Numbered from the stretch's first letter, positions 11,640-24,402 are shown. The stretch is 64,000 bases of DNA from Epiperipatus broadwayi (GCA_028023455.1 JAQFVV010012498.1:810001-874000); one strand, 5' to 3'. Made by a program: numbers and translations. Notes: a model not told the origin generated them from the sequence alone.

Positions 11640-12680
11640 TAAATGTCAGATCACAAAATGCTTAATTTATTAAATGAAGGTCATCCAGGCATCATAGCTT
11701 TAGCCTTTAGTGATGACTGGCAGCCAAAAATTGAAAGTGACATCAAAATGTTTATAAAAAATGTACAAGTTGTCAGTTGTGTGCGACTGCACTTCCGACC
11801 AAATTCTAGACTTGGAAAGAAGCCAAGAAACCATGGCAGAGAATACACATTGATTACTACAGTCCAATCAAGTTACAATTGTTTCTGGTGGCTGTTGATG
11901 CCTACTCAGGATGGTTTGAATATAAAACAGTCAAAAATACAAGTTTGGATGAAACAATCAATGAAGTGATGGAGATTTTTTCATACCATGGCTTTCTGGA
12001 AACCCTAGTATCTGACAATGGTATGGGGTTTGATCAGAAAAATTTGAGGACATTATGCACAAAGGGAGAATAAAGCACATATTCACATCATATCACCTCC
12101 AATCAAATGGACTAGCCAAGAAAGCAATGCAAAACTTAAAGTTGTCCATCAATAAAATGGGAAAACAGAGACTCCAAGAAGCAGTTTTCAATATGCTTTT
12201 ATGTCAACATTCTATGCCTACAGCTAAGTCAGGCAAATATCTAGGTCACGAATTTCAGATCATATTGCAGACCAAGCTTGCTAAAATTATACCATCTGAA
12301 AATTACGAAGCAAATTTGTACCAAGAGAACATGTATGGGTCAGACATAACCTTAATAGATATTGAATAAAGGCTGAAATTGTACACCATTTAAGTAAGGG
12401 GTGACCATCCGAGTAATGGACAGAAGAGGGTTATGTAAAAACATCAACCAGTTGCGGAAGTATGAAAGTATAGAAGAAATGCCACAGCCATTTCTGAAAA
12501 GTGCTAACAACAATGCAGTTCCATATGACAATACGAAAATAGAAATGGAAATCACTTCTACTGTGGATGAGTTACTTGCTACACAGGAACAAGAATATAC
12601 TACAAATCTTAAAACAAAATCCCCTCAACATGCAAAGAGGAAAAGAACCCCTCCCCCCACCTTAGTGATTATGTTTTAAG
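11640..12680 (+). pseudogene. Ty3 integrase, degenerate
   Basis: The frame at 11643 begins with the zinc-binding region (LLNEGHPGI, then CVRL). The core follows in a second frame: VDAYSGWFE (first Asp, about 11895), LETLVSDNGMGFD (second Asp, about 12000-12040). A third frame has YHLQSNGLAKKAMQNLK (about 12085-12140). The position normally holding the catalytic Glu (GLAE) is Lys, so the D-D-E triad is broken. The tail 12401-12679 is basic, with NINQLRKY and a proline-rich end, as in the C-terminal domain of this clade. Three frames and internal stops. Confidence 0.78.
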
Positions 12681-13076
12681 TTCACAGAATAGAAAAAAAA
12701 ATGTGTGAATCTCTGAGCTTGGGAGAGATATGTTAAATGTGTGTATATTTATATACACATGTAAATGAAAGAATAAATAAAAATAGTATTTATTAAAATG
12801 TATATTATGTGTAAAATTACCATGTATGTGCATGTACGCAGGAGGCATACACATAAGTACTATAGATTAACTAAATAGTATTATTTAAAAGTATATCCTA
12901 TGCCAAAGATTAGCTATACTGATAAATAATCAGTAGTGGGGAGATAAATCTAGGCTAAGTAAAGAAAGCCACTGCAACTATTGAATGTTAGTTCCTGATC
13001 AGTTTCAATGATAGTGAAAAATTACAAATGGAATGCAAATGGCTTTATCTGATTCCAAGAATTAAATATGGAAACT
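12681..13076 (+). other. Ty3 3' untranslated stretch
   Basis: Non-coding A+T-rich sequence between the integrase tail and the 3' LTR. No clear polypurine tract is visible directly before the LTR. Confidence 0.5.
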
Positions 13077-13494
13077 TGTGATTTGGATATCACATGGGAA
13101 GCTGATGACCAATCAAGAGACAATGGACTACACCCAGGTGTGCAGGTAGAAGAACCAGGGAAAAAGAGATTGGGTGTCACAGCCACCCTCTCCTTCACCT
13201 ATAGCCTTGCGAAGTTTACCTCCAAACATTCCAAAGTAAACTCAGAGATTCATTACAGGTCATATAGATCTTCAGTATTATTTTGTAAGCCTTTGGGTCC
13301 ATATAATTGTGTTATGTGTAACTTAAAACATGTAAGAAAAATACTATTCATTTATAACCCTAGAGTCTGAAGCTATGTTAATTAAACTTCATTACTTCTA
13401 ACTATTAGCCATATCCATTCCATTTTATTCAAAGTATTCTTTTTATTATTAATTTTGCAATCCAGAGGGCAACAGTTTGCTTCTAGACACAGCA
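13077..13494 (+). repeat. 3' LTR of Ty3 element
   Basis: Copy of 8423-8880. Begins TGTGATTTGGATATCACATG and ends CAGCA. It lacks the 25-base insertion found in the 5' copy. Confidence 0.8.
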
Positions 13495-16400
13495 GCATAG
13501 ATTTTGGTTTCATATTTCATGCAGAGTTGAGAATAAATAAATAAACTGATGTGACTTTTTAATAATTCTATTTTCTTATAAAGAAAAAATGTATTCTGAG
13601 ATTATATTTCAACATCAAATAAGAGTTACATAATCGTGCACAAAGATGAAAACTATGTCTTTTTTTTTTTAAAAAAAATGAACTTTTAATATAGAATTGC
13701 AAATGTTTTGATTTCAGCTGTTAGAGTTGTTAATAAATACATATTGAATCACAAGTAAACTAAAATTTGTCATAAAAAAGTGTGTTAAATATATTGTTTG
13801 ACTACATTATGACAGATTAAATGAATTAACAAATTATGCACAGATATTAAAACTAAATGCATTTTGGCAATTTTTTTAAAGTTGATTTTTAAGGTAGAAA
13901 ATCTCAAATTTTTTGTTTATAAAAATTACTGTATAGGAAAATGAGATTTTCAGACAACTTATGGATAGCTTTAACTTGTTTAGCTATTAATTTTATTATT
14001 TTTTTTTTTTTAAAATCTTAGTTGGTGTAATCTAATACAAGAAGCTATCATTGCATCACATCTATCTATTTCATTAGATATTGTACATAAATTTTTAGCA
14101 TAAAATCAGTTTTTTTGTTTTTGAAAATTACTGTAAAAAAATTGTGCTTTTCATATAGCTTAAATAATAATTTTTATATAATAAAAAAACTTGAATTATA
14201 TAATCAAAATTCTGGATAGTATGATTTACTTTAAAGAAGCTAAAGAGGAATAGGTAAGACATATAGGATGCAAATTACAAAAGTCTATTTTTCAGTAAAG
14301 GGCTAGAAAAAAAAATCACATTAGTAATAATTATTGAAAATTTTCTAATTAAATTAGTAGCTTCATAATGAAAAATAAATTTTACTGAGAGCATTTCACA
14401 TTGAGACAATGATAGCTATTTAAATGGATTTGGCTTTTTTATCCTTTTTAAGACATTAAGACAGTAACATTGCAAAAAGCATATGTAATTAATAATACCT
14501 GGAAAGAGACAGCATCAAATCTTTGATATATAAAAGTTCTTATTGGGAAAAAAATGTTCTGCTCTAGTTGTAAGCTTAGTGGTATTTAATATATCATACA
14601 ACTGAGATTTTTAATCCTAGTTCTCTTTATTGCATACATTGCGAATTCACTATTGTGAGCTAGAAATTATAAAGATAAGTGGTACCTTTCATTCTCCTAT
14701 AGATTTCTATAAAAATTTTATTTTTAAAAAATCTCAAAAACTGAAATACATTAGATACATAATAATAAATAGATCATCTCATTTGTAATGTGAAAAACAC
14801 ATAACTAAAAATTCTGTAGAGGACAAAACAAGGCAATAAAAGAAAAAAACATTTACCTAGTAAAAAAAAAAAAATCATTAAAAATTGAAAGAGGAAAAAA
14901 AGTTGAAGCAATTAAAGTAACAATAGATAACTAAAAGAGCTTAGTAAAATATAAATAAATCAGGAAAGTATGGAAGAATCGGCCATTCGGAAATGGATAG
15001 AATCTAACTGAAGAATTATTGTCTAAATATTTATCAGTGGTGAACCCACTGGTTTAACAATTAACCCAGAAGAAATAATAGTCCTTTTTTAAAAAAATTG
15101 AACTAAGTCATTTAGATATATATATATTTTAATTGTTTATAATAGCTACATATTAGTTTCAAACCCACCCACTCGTCTGTTCATATTTTTATAAACGATA
15201 TTTTTGAATATACAAAAATGAATCAAATAATTATACTTAGAGAAAATAGAACTGAAAATGAAGGCATATATATAAAACAACTCAGAGTTTTGTTAGCAGA
15301 AACAGAATTCATGCATGATAAATCATTCAATGGGTTTTGAAGAAATTTAGTTCAATGATGATAAAACAACTTCAACATAGCTCACTAAATTAGGATTTCT
15401 ACATTCTATAAATAAAAGTTTTTGTTTTGTATATTGGATTTTATTTTATATTTTAATTTTTTTAGTTATATATATATTAAGTGGATATTATTAAGGTAAA
15501 CATAGATAAATATCAAGTAATAATGGAATATTTTTTCAATAAATAAATAAATAATAATAATAATAATAATTAAAAAAATTAGCTTTGAAACAAGCTTTTA
15601 TTTCAAATTTTCTTTTAGTTTCTATTTTATAAAAAAAACCATACAAAATAAATAATATTGATAAGTTATTTACATATATTGTTATAAATCGAAATACAAA
15701 CACTATTGTTTTTAACAATATATTCTGATCTACTACATCATACATTAAAATAAAATTTCAAACTCTTCTATTTTAATACTTATTTTATTAAATATTTAAT
15801 TGGTGCTTCACAGACATCGTCAATCATATTAATCTTTTAAGCGCTAATTACTTTATTGGCCGAGTGAGGTAAAAGTCTAAATTTCTGATTGGCCAACTCA
15901 CAAACTCAACATCAAAATATATTCATCTTTTAATATTATATTCACTTTAGTTTTGTTTGTAAAAAGTATATTATTAATTTGTCAGATTATGAAAGTGAAT
16001 GAACGTTTTTTCAAAAATAAATTTCTGTTTATTTTTCTAAAAATATTTGATAGCAGCAAATCTAAAAACGAATGCTAGACCAACTAGAAAGTGTTATGAC
16101 ATCAGTGATTTTTTCTATCTCAGTTTTATGTTCCTGAAAAATAAATCATTTTTACTAAAATCTTATATATTTTTCTATAATAATTTTATTTTTAGCACAT
16201 TTTATCAAAATAATTTATAATATGTCAAAAAATACTTTTTAAAATGGTCTAAAACATTTGTTTATCACTTTCAAAATGAAAGAAAAGAAATTGTAAAGGT
16301 TCAAGTGATTGACAAGTGAATTCTTTTGTCCTCAATACCAATCAAAGCTTAGAATAGACCGCGTTCACCCTTTGTTAAACCTTTACATCAGTTTTATTGA

Positions 16401-16945
16401 TTTTTTACTTGTAAAATAATTCAAGAGAGGGCAGCATCTTACAGAACTTTATAAAACCTTTCAAATGATGGTAAAATCTTTACCGTACTGCTAAAAATGA
16501 TGGAATTTTGATGACTTGAAATGGCTTCGAGTCATCTTGAGACATTCATGGAAAAGGTTAAAATCAGAACGATAGACATAAATATTATTTAATAATTACA
16601 ATTTAGAAATAATTTATTACGAAAAAAAATACTACTGCTGCGAAGAAGTTTATTAACTGGAAAAACAAACTTTGGCTCGGCTTTGAGTTCCATGTTTATT
16701 CTACATATTGTTACAACTGATATTACTATGTGGTTATTAATTGATAAATGAACATTGATGGGCAACTTTGAAAACAACCATATACCAACTCATTCTCAGA
16801 TGCTGATAGTTCTTAATTGATGCAACACTTGCTTTTTTTTTAAAGGCAAAGTAAATGAGGGCATATACATGAGAATGTTTTCAGACAGATAAAAACAAAT
16901 AATGATCCATTAGCATGTATCTCAGTATAAATTGTGTTCTATGAT
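13495..16945. other. gene-free stretch with AAT-type microsatellite
   Basis: Mostly A+T-rich sequence. A short (AATA)/(AAT) microsatellite lies at 15540-15570. Two ATTGG boxes (inverted CCAAT) lie near 15857 and 15882 in slightly G+C-richer DNA; this is the only promoter-like sign and has no gene attached. The minus-strand frame 16777-16589 was considered and not called. Confidence 0.4.
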
Positions 16946-17558
16946 TGTTATAGTCCTCCCTTCTCTCAGAAATGGACTATTCCAGATTCTGTCTTATCTG
17001 ATTGGATTAAGCATTGTTTGCCGCAGTTCAATAGGCTGATGTCCAGCTAAACACATAGCCAATGATTAGAACAGACCAATAAGCAATGATGCTTGCTGAA
17101 TCCGAATGTTTTCAGTAAGGTCAGGGATCTGACTATAAATAGTCAGCCTTTTGGGAGAAAAGGGGAAGAACATCTATCTGTCTGACCTACAAATACTGTA
17201 CATGTTCTACCAGGGAAGCACTGCTAACCTGAACAGCAATCAGCATTCCCACTAATAGCAATATGCTATTTGTCTATACAGCTCTGCAAGTCCACAAAGG
17301 GACCGGACACTGCTAAGACTACTGCTGACTCGAGGCAAGCTGTCTTGTACAGCCGGAAGAGTCATTCTCCCTACCTGTGAGGCAAGCTATCAGGTGTAGC
17401 TGGAAGCAGTAGAACCACAAGACCCAGATCCAAGAGTTCACATTATACTGTATAATTTATTGTATAAATTTGTGAATAATAAATATTATAATAATTGTAA
17501 TACTGGTGTCAGTATTATTTTCTATAGGGTGGGTCTGTAATCCAGACCAAACCCAACA
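16946..17558 (+). mobile_element. solo LTR of an unidentified retrotransposon
   Basis: A 613-bp island, clearly richer in G+C than its surroundings, starting TGTTATAGTCCTCCC and ending AAACCCAACA, that is TGTT...AACA inverted ends. It contains a TATA box (TATAAATA, 17134-17141) and a polyadenylation signal (AATAAA, 17478-17483) in the order of an LTR promoter and terminator. Flanks ATGAT and ATAAT could be a 5-bp target-site duplication with one change. No second copy or internal region is present, so it probably arose by recombination between two LTRs. Confidence 0.68.
17134..17141 (+). promoter_or_regulatory. TATA box in solo LTR
   Basis: TATAAATA, centred in the LTR, about 340 bases before its AATAAA signal. 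Confidence 0.5.
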
Positions 17559-18119
17559 ATAATTCAGAGACACTTTACTACATTTCAAAGTGAAAGAATA
17601 AAATAAATGAAAATTTTACACAATCAAATGTAAAAAATAACAATAAAGTTTTTTATTTACAATATATACATTGAATATATTTACTTGTACAAATATGAAT
17701 ACTGAAGGAAATGCTTAAGAAGAAATTTAATTGTAGTATACATTTTTTATAGCATTAAAAAAATAAAATAAAAAACTCATTTGTAATTACTTCTTAAAAT
17801 TTTCTGTAGATCAATAAGAAAGTTCATTGGCATTTCCAAAATACCACCCTCCCCCACCCCATTGTAAAATATTGTACTCAAACTTAGATTACAATAAATT
17901 TTTCCAAGTAAACCTGTGGAATGGAAAAACACACTATCATTTCTCACTGAGTAAGTAGTTTGGAAATCTTTTCATGGACAATTTAAAATAGACAAAAACT
18001 ATTTTTTTTGCTTCATCTCTTATTTTTCCTATATGATGGGTTCTGTCAGAAAAATCTCATTGCAGTCTCTTCATTTAATATAATGCTATAATAAAAAATT
18101 TGGCCAACATCATCTAAAC
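17559..18119. other. gene-free stretch
   Basis: A+T-rich spacer between the solo LTR and the hAT element; nothing recognised. Confidence 0.5.
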
Positions 18120-18689
18120 CAGAGATTCCCAATCTTTTTGTACCCTAGAGCACATTCTAAAATACTGTTAAAGTTGGAAGCACAGTCTTTTTTCAAAGCA
18201 AATTTATAGTATTTATAAAGAACATTGTTAATAATATGCAAGCAAGAGGAATTAAAAATATATATATATTTTTCTTTTTTTGGTAATAGTGATAAAGATA
18301 TTTTTTACATTCTAAATTACACTAGCAATGGATAGATTCTAAAAAAAACTCTTCTGGTTCTGCTGTCAACACAAAATTTAAAGTTGCATTATAATTTTTG
18401 GTTATGTTTATAGTTTTTCTTTTCAAACTAAGACATTTTATTTTGAGATTTAATAATGCACAATTGTTTTTCTATTATAAATTTAAGCAAAATAATTGCT
18501 AATTTTTAAGGTTTCCTTTTGCATATAGATATTATCATAATAATATAAAAAGAGAATTATGTTTCTGAAAAAATACTTATAATTTGGTTAAATTACAAAT
18601 TTAACAGAAAAGATGTTATAACAATGATAATAAAAAAATATTAAATATAATAATAAAAACAATATCATTCTCAACATTAATTGTTAGTG

Positions 18690-20718
18690 CAATCTTTGTT
18701 GTTGCATTTCATTGGTCAAAGCTTCATAATTAGGACAATATGATAATATTACTATTTGTAAACAATCATCAAGATGCTCATCGATGAGTCAAGATCTATC
18801 TGTATTATGATTTTATAATATTCATGGTTGAAAACAAGGATTCACATAAGTATGAGAAATCGAAATATAATTTTATCTTTAATGCTGCTCTTTTTAAAAA
18901 TGGAGACTTTTCTCTGTCATTTTGATTTCAGAAGTTTTTATCATATATAAGATTTTAGCACAATATCATTCTGAAGATCCAAAATTTCTAGCTCCAGTTC
19001 TTCTGTCCTTACTTGAACAACTTCTACTATGTGTGCTTATATCTGTTATATTTACTTGACAAGTAAAAGGATTTATAAAAAAAGGTAACCATTAGACTTG
19101 GTGACAGTAAACTATTGAAATCTCTTTTCACGTTGTTCCTGAAGCACTTGAATGAGTTTAATAAAGGATGACAAGCTAAATTTCCTGACAGCCATCATTT
19201 TCTTCATATTTGAGAAAGCACAAGAGACTTAACTTCATCTATAGTGTCTACAAAGCCATGAATTTACAAATCCTATCACTTTTAACACATGTTTATCTTT
19301 TCCCTGCAGCTCTAGATTTAAGTAATTCAATTTTTCCATTATGTCAGTGAGAAAGCCCAAACAACCAGCCAGCAAAAATCTGTTAGTTCATCAAATTTTT
19401 CATTTTTGCAACCAATTTTTTTTTTTCATTTATCAAACTTATAACTTTACCTTTTTTGAGCCAATATATTTCAGTATGCAGGATAAGATCAAATTCTTTA
19501 TTTTCACCATCTGTTAATAAGGCCTTGAAAAATTGCTGCTGCAAAGGAGCTGCTTGAATAGAGTTAATAGTTTTTGTGACTATTTTCATCACATGTATGA
19601 AAGGTAATACTCTCCCACACAAAACTTCTTGACAGATAAAACAGTTATAGAACATAAAGTTTGCAAATGATTCATTATTTTTGAAAAGGGCAATAAATCC
19701 ATTGATATTATTAATCATTGCTGATGTTCCATCAGTGGTTATAAAAAACAGCTTCTCTAAAGGCAGATTTATCAATTTGGCATATGTTGTGAATGTATTA
19801 CAAATAATCTCACTCATTGTTCATCATTTCATTGGTAATATCTTTTTGGAGATCTTCCATAATATTTTGATTGAATACATGTATAATTTATATAGTTGGG
19901 AGTTTTAGATTAAATTATAGGGGACTTAAACATAGACTTTCAAGCTCCCTTCCGCTATCCACTCTATCTAAACCAACTGATAAGTGCTAGTTCAGCCCTA
20001 AATATGTGTATTGGAGATCATTTATCTTTTTCACATGTATGGTCATGTGCATTGGTTGTTTGAGATACCTAAAGGGAGCTTGAAAATCTGTGTTCAAGTC
20101 CCTTATAATTTAGTTTTTTCATAGTGATATTACTAAATACCAATCTTACCATGCCTACTAACTGTGCTGTGTCTGACATGTCGATTGGCTTGTCAAATTT
20201 TAGTAAAAACCACTCACATACTCCAAGTCACTCTTAATCAGTTTGAATATTCATTGGTATTGCTATTTGACAACTGTAAGTGTTGTATTGCTAATATAAT
20301 CTCATGTTTGTTAGAAAATTTCTCAAATAAATAATCAGCACCAATCAAACATGCTTCTTTTAACAATTCATCATCTTGGACTAGCTTTTTCTTCTTTGCT
20401 AACACGTGAGAAATTTTCAAAGAAGCAATGATAGCATTTTTATATTTTTTCATTTGCCTAGTGGATACCAACTGTTGGGCAGATAAATTTGACTTTAACT
20501 GAATTTTTTTTTCTTCGTTACTTCAGATTTTAGAAGATAATGTGCATCAAATATGGCATGAATTGTCGGAAGTGATGTTCAACATTGTTTTTTTTTGGTA
20601 CTGTAACACTACTATCACACAATAAATAAACATATTTATCTTTAAAATTAATAACACAATATGATTCCTCCCAGCCAATATTAAAATAATAGATTTGATG
20701 TTTTTTTACTTGAACCAC
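18690..20718 (-). pseudogene. hAT transposase, ZBED5/GTF2IRD2-like, broken
   Basis: In minus-strand order: a BED-like zinc-finger segment (WEESYCVINFKD, then CDSSVTVPKK, HHF) at 20718-20530; a helical segment (ASLKISHVLAKKKK, LLKEACLIGADYLF) at 20471-20238; the catalytic core (FITTDGTSAM, then FMFYNCFICQEVLCG) at 19817-19600; LILHTEIYWLKKGKVI near 19480; LNLELQGKDKHVLKV near 19320; ELELEILDLQNDIVLK near 19000-18950; and the dimerisation end LIDEHLDDCLQI near 18790-18750. This is the full domain order of this transposase group. The protein would cut and join the element ends, but stops, shifts and the nested MITE destroy it. Confidence 0.82.
19911..20112. mobile_element. MITE nested in hAT transposase
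   Basis: A 202-bp unit with about 40-bp inverted ends: left TAAATTATAGGGGACTTAAA and right, inverted, TAAATTATAAGGGACTTGAA. Both continue into CTTTCAAGCTCCCTT-like blocks. It has no coding capacity. The interior CATTTATCTTTTTCACATGT recurs at 29722-29741 and, inverted and diverged, near 57385. Confidence 0.75.
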
Positions 20719-21523
20719 TCATTTTTAGATTAAAAATAAATTTATATTTAAATATATATAAAAAAGTCTATTTTAGACTTTACATGTATAACATAGTACA
20801 AAATTTGTGAGCGAGCAACATAAAGATGGCATAAGTTAACCTTACACATGACCACCAAGATAAGCATACAGTCAAACAAAGCATGCAACAGTTTGCATAA
20901 AAGCAGAGACTGCATAGTTGGCACAACTCATAGCTGCAGTGTAAACTTTTGTTGACATAAAAATGGCAGTGCATCTATTATGCATGTTATAGTTGATTTT
21001 GTATTTCAGTCATTAATTACCAACTGTTGATTTGTATTACATTGCTATTTACTTTAAAAACATTACATCTGCATTAATGATATTGGTGATTTCCCCCTTT
21101 TCATTGTTTGCATTATTGTTGGCTTTCTTTGTTTCTGGTGACTGATTAAAATAAAATTTAAATAAAATCTTTTCTATGGCTGTCAAGTAATGTCAGGTGC
21201 ACACAAATCAGTCCAAGGGTGTATTTGTACTCATGGGTAAAAGGTGGGAACTCCTGTTTTAAAAAATAAAGCATCATGCAATAATAAATAAGTAAATATA
21301 ATTCATGACTTCTGGTTGCAAAATAACATTCAATAGTAAAGCACACACTAAAGAAGTACCAAAAAAATTATAGCCCTCATTTCCTTGAAGTTAAAGTGAT
21401 CATACAAAACTGCAATTGTCTACTAAAACAGAGGCTGATAGTTATAGACATAGACTGCCTTCCAATTAGTTAGCTACACTCAATTGAAAAAAGTTATATA
21501 AATTGGAAAAACCATTTTAATAT

Positions 21524-21743
21524 TATAATTTATCCAAATCACTTTGAACACTTTTTAACAAAACCCTTTATTTGTACATATATACATATACCTATGTTCC
21601 AACTGTCCTGCAGTCTTCTTGACAGCCGATTTACTTTAATTGGCTCTGAAGAAGACTGCAGAACAGTCAAACCATAGGTGTGTGTATATATGTACAAATA
21701 AAAGGTTTTACTAAAAAGTGTTTAAAGTGGTTTAGATAAATTA
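21524..21743. mobile_element. small foldback element
   Basis: Nearly the whole unit is an inverted repeat: left arm about 21524-21626, right arm about 21638-21743, with a short spacer. Both arms carry ACATATATAC, CATAGG and the CTGCAGACAGTC-type hairpin. The right arm reads CTGAAGAAGACTGCAGAACA then GTCAAAC, outward from the centre, as in the other foldback units of the window. Confidence 0.75.
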
Positions 21744-22100
21744 TATTTATTTAAGATATTACAGCAAAATAAAGAAAAGGGTGATTTGAGTAATATTTCA
21801 TTTTAATATTAAATGGAAAATTGCTAGATTTTGAAAAGTTAAAAAAATGTGAAGAGGCAAGAAAATTGAAAATAGTTGACATGTAATTGCAAGACATAAA
21901 TAAAGGAAGCATAAGTGGAATAGGATTTATTATATATATAAAATATGGAAGAAAAACATTATTGAAATTGTTGATATATCAGACGGGTAATCAGATTAAT
22001 TATTCAATTTAATAGAAGATATCAAATGCAGATTATGCCTCAAAAAATTTTTATTCTAATAAAAGAATAAAGAATTTTTATAGAGAAACAGAATCCAACC
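21744..22100. other. gene-free stretch
   Basis: A+T-rich; nothing recognised. Confidence 0.5.
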
Positions 22101-22300
22101 AAGCAACATTTTAAAATTGTTATTGGAGATTTTAATGCTAGAATTGACATCGAATAAAAGATAAAAGTGCTGAAAGTAAATTTAGTTTGAAGAAAAATGG
22201 GTAGTTTTTAATAAATGTGTTTTATCAATGCTTCTATATAGATTTAAGACTAGAAGAGAAATATAGAAATTTCGGATCACAAAGTGAAGTATGAAAAAAT
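22100..22300 (+). pseudogene. LINE apurinic-type endonuclease remnant
   Basis: Reads KIVIGDFNARID at 22114-22149 (the G-D-F-N-A catalytic block of APE-like LINE endonucleases) and ISDHKVKYE at about 22269-22295 (the catalytic SDH block) in another frame. Spacing is shorter than normal and there are stops between them. The family resembles CR1/RTE pols, in which GDFNA is common. Only this short piece is readable. Confidence 0.6.
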
Positions 22301-22616
22301 GTATTCTGAGAGTATAAGGAGGGATTAAAATTACAATACAACAAACAGATATCATGAACATTGAAAGCTTTAAAAAGATAAACTGGAGATGAGAAGGATA
22401 TATGATTAAAAGTAATAGCATTAAATGGGCAGTTATAAATCTTAAATTGGATCTCTTAAAAACTGTAAAAGACTTTTTAAAATATCACATTGAGACTGAT
22501 GGTTAGGACAAAGAAGTTTTCTAGAGTAATGAGAAGAAAAGAAACTAACATTGGATTAAGCAATGGATCAATAATTGTTGGATATGATGTAATGAATGAT
22601 AATGAATAGAAAGCTT

Positions 22617-22633
22617 TTTTTTTTTTTTTTTTG
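22617..22633. repeat. poly(T) tract
   Basis: About 17 consecutive T. It could be the reversed poly(A) tail of an insertion on the minus strand; no body was identified. Confidence 0.4.
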
Positions 22634-24109
22634 TAATTCACATTTTAATATGACAAATCTTGCATGTACACACACACATATATATAATAGATTGAACCTT
22701 TGTTATTATTATAAATAATATTAAAACACTGTAACAGAAAATAAAAAATAAAATGTAATTAAATAAACCAAATATACATTCAATGTATAAGCACCATAAC
22801 TATGGTCAAGGATACATGGTTATTTAATTATATTTCATGTTTTATCCTCATGTTTAAAACACATCCATATTCTGTTGGAAATTTAAATAAAAAATATTAA
22901 TTTTAATATATATTGTTTAAACATTAAGTTATATATTCAGTATATGTATTGTTATATAAACAAAAAAAATAATATAATAATTCTCTCCATAAGTTTTTTT
23001 TCTTCTTCATGAAAATTATATTTTCCTTTCTTTAAAGAATTTTCCCTTGCTAAAATTATTTTTGGAGAAAAAAGAAAAAATACTTATACAGTACTTCAAT
23101 TAAGCTTATTAATTTATGAGTATTTATTTAAATTGTACAAGATATGTTTTTTTTTAATTTTAAAATCTGTATACATTCATTATTGAATAAAAAATATTAT
23201 TTAAGTAAACCTTAAGTAATGCTAAAATAATAAAGTCTAATAATTCCATGTTTTTATTTAAATTTACAAGATATTACAATTCTATTTACCAGGGCTGGCG
23301 GAAAGTGGTAAGTAAGGTAAGCAAGGCATGAGAATGCCGAAACAGGAGGAGATCAAAAACAATGCAGAATTAAGAGAATACATTTTTGTTGCTACAAATA
23401 TTAATTAATGTGACTTGATTCATTATTTTTACAAAATATGGAAATATAATCATATTAGAAATAAACAATTACTTCTTGAAATACAATTTATCAGTTATGG
23501 CTTCTTATGCTGGGTTTACACAATCCATATTTCATATCACATAGTTATGTGATGTGAAAATGGAACAGTCCATGCTACTATTACTAATAATAAACATAAC
23601 TTAAAATTTTTTATTGGTTTATTAAAAATAATATCTTAAATTTATCATATTAAGCAAAATTTTGAAAAAAAAATTCAAGATGTCTCCTCCGTATTTTTAT
23701 AGCATTTGAAATTCTTGTAATAATTTTGGAAAAATCATGTTTTTCTATTTGGTTTTAAAAACAGCACAAAGATAACTTTAAAAAGGAAAAGGGGGTAATA
23801 CACTAATAAAATACATAATATTGTATTCATGTGAATAAATTAAATAGTTAAAATAGGATCAGTAAAGCAATATTTATTTTAGTGTACACTAATGGTAAAA
23901 CTATTTATAGTAGAGACATAAACTTTTAATGCAACAATTAAATGAGAATGTGCGTATATATTTAAATATAAAGGAATGCTATTTTAAAATATGTAAGTCT
24001 GAAATAAATCTCAATTATTGTGAAAATGATAAATAAATAATCATTTATTTTAATATTCATAATATAAATATTTGTTGTAACATTGTGATTTGTATATTTA
24101 ATTTTAATT

Positions 24110-24200
24110 TAAAAGGGATTTGAACACAGATTTAATCCCTTTAAATTACATTAATTTCAGTATAGACAACACAGTATACTTGTATTTAAATATTACACAT
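24110..24200. repeat. relic of the GGACTTGAACACAG MITE family
   Basis: AAAGGGATTTGAACACAGAT followed by a collapsed inverted end, then an ATTACATTAATTTCAGTATA to ACTTGTATTTAAATATTA stretch that is also found after the copy at 29508-29795 (29790-29840). Confidence 0.55.
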
Positions 24201-24402
24201 TTAATTTTATTAAAGTATAATATTTTATTTAAATGTTTTAAAATGTTAAGGCATATCTCTCAACTACCCTAATAAATAAACAAAATCTGAAAAATATTAA
24301 TATCAGTAAAATACATTTAAAAAATGAAATTTAAAGATGTTTTTGATATGGAAAATTATAAGCTACTTTGCCAAGGCTAATACATCAAAAATTGTTTACT
24401 GC

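Larger units (their letters stand above)
8423..13494 (+). mobile_element. Ty3-type LTR retrotransposon, degenerate
   Basis: A 5.1-kb element with two LTRs, gag with CCHC knuckles, then protease, reverse transcriptase, RNase H and integrase in Ty3 order. The gag and the integrase wording (NEGHPGI, VDAYSGWFE, VSDNG) resemble the Mag/K02A2.6 branch of invertebrate Ty3 elements. Every domain is interrupted by stops or frameshifts. The LTRs differ by scattered substitutions and indels, so the insertion is old. Target-site duplication is not clear. Confidence 0.85.
18120..21256 (-). mobile_element. hAT DNA transposon (ZBED5/GTF2IRD2-like), decayed
   Basis: A 3.1-kb unit with matching inverted ends. 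The left end at 18120 reads CAGAGATTCCCAATCTTTTT. The right end at 21256, read on the minus strand, is CAGGAGTTCCCACCTTTTAC. Ends of the form CAG(A/G)G-TTC-CAA--TTTT are typical of Charlie/ZBED-related hAT elements. A transposase gene in several frames runs on the minus strand between them. The 8-bp flanks (ATCTAAAC and TTTTAAAA) do not form a convincing duplication. A 202-bp MITE is nested at 19911-20112. Confidence 0.8.

Noticed and set aside
15840-15900. Host gene promoter (two inverted CCAAT boxes)
   Set aside because: No transcript start, TATA box or coding sequence nearby; two five-base boxes are weak evidence.
16589-16777. 62-codon minus-strand frame with a KAEPKFVFPVNKLL stretch
   Set aside because: Codons look plausible, but there are no splice sites, neighbours or family signature.
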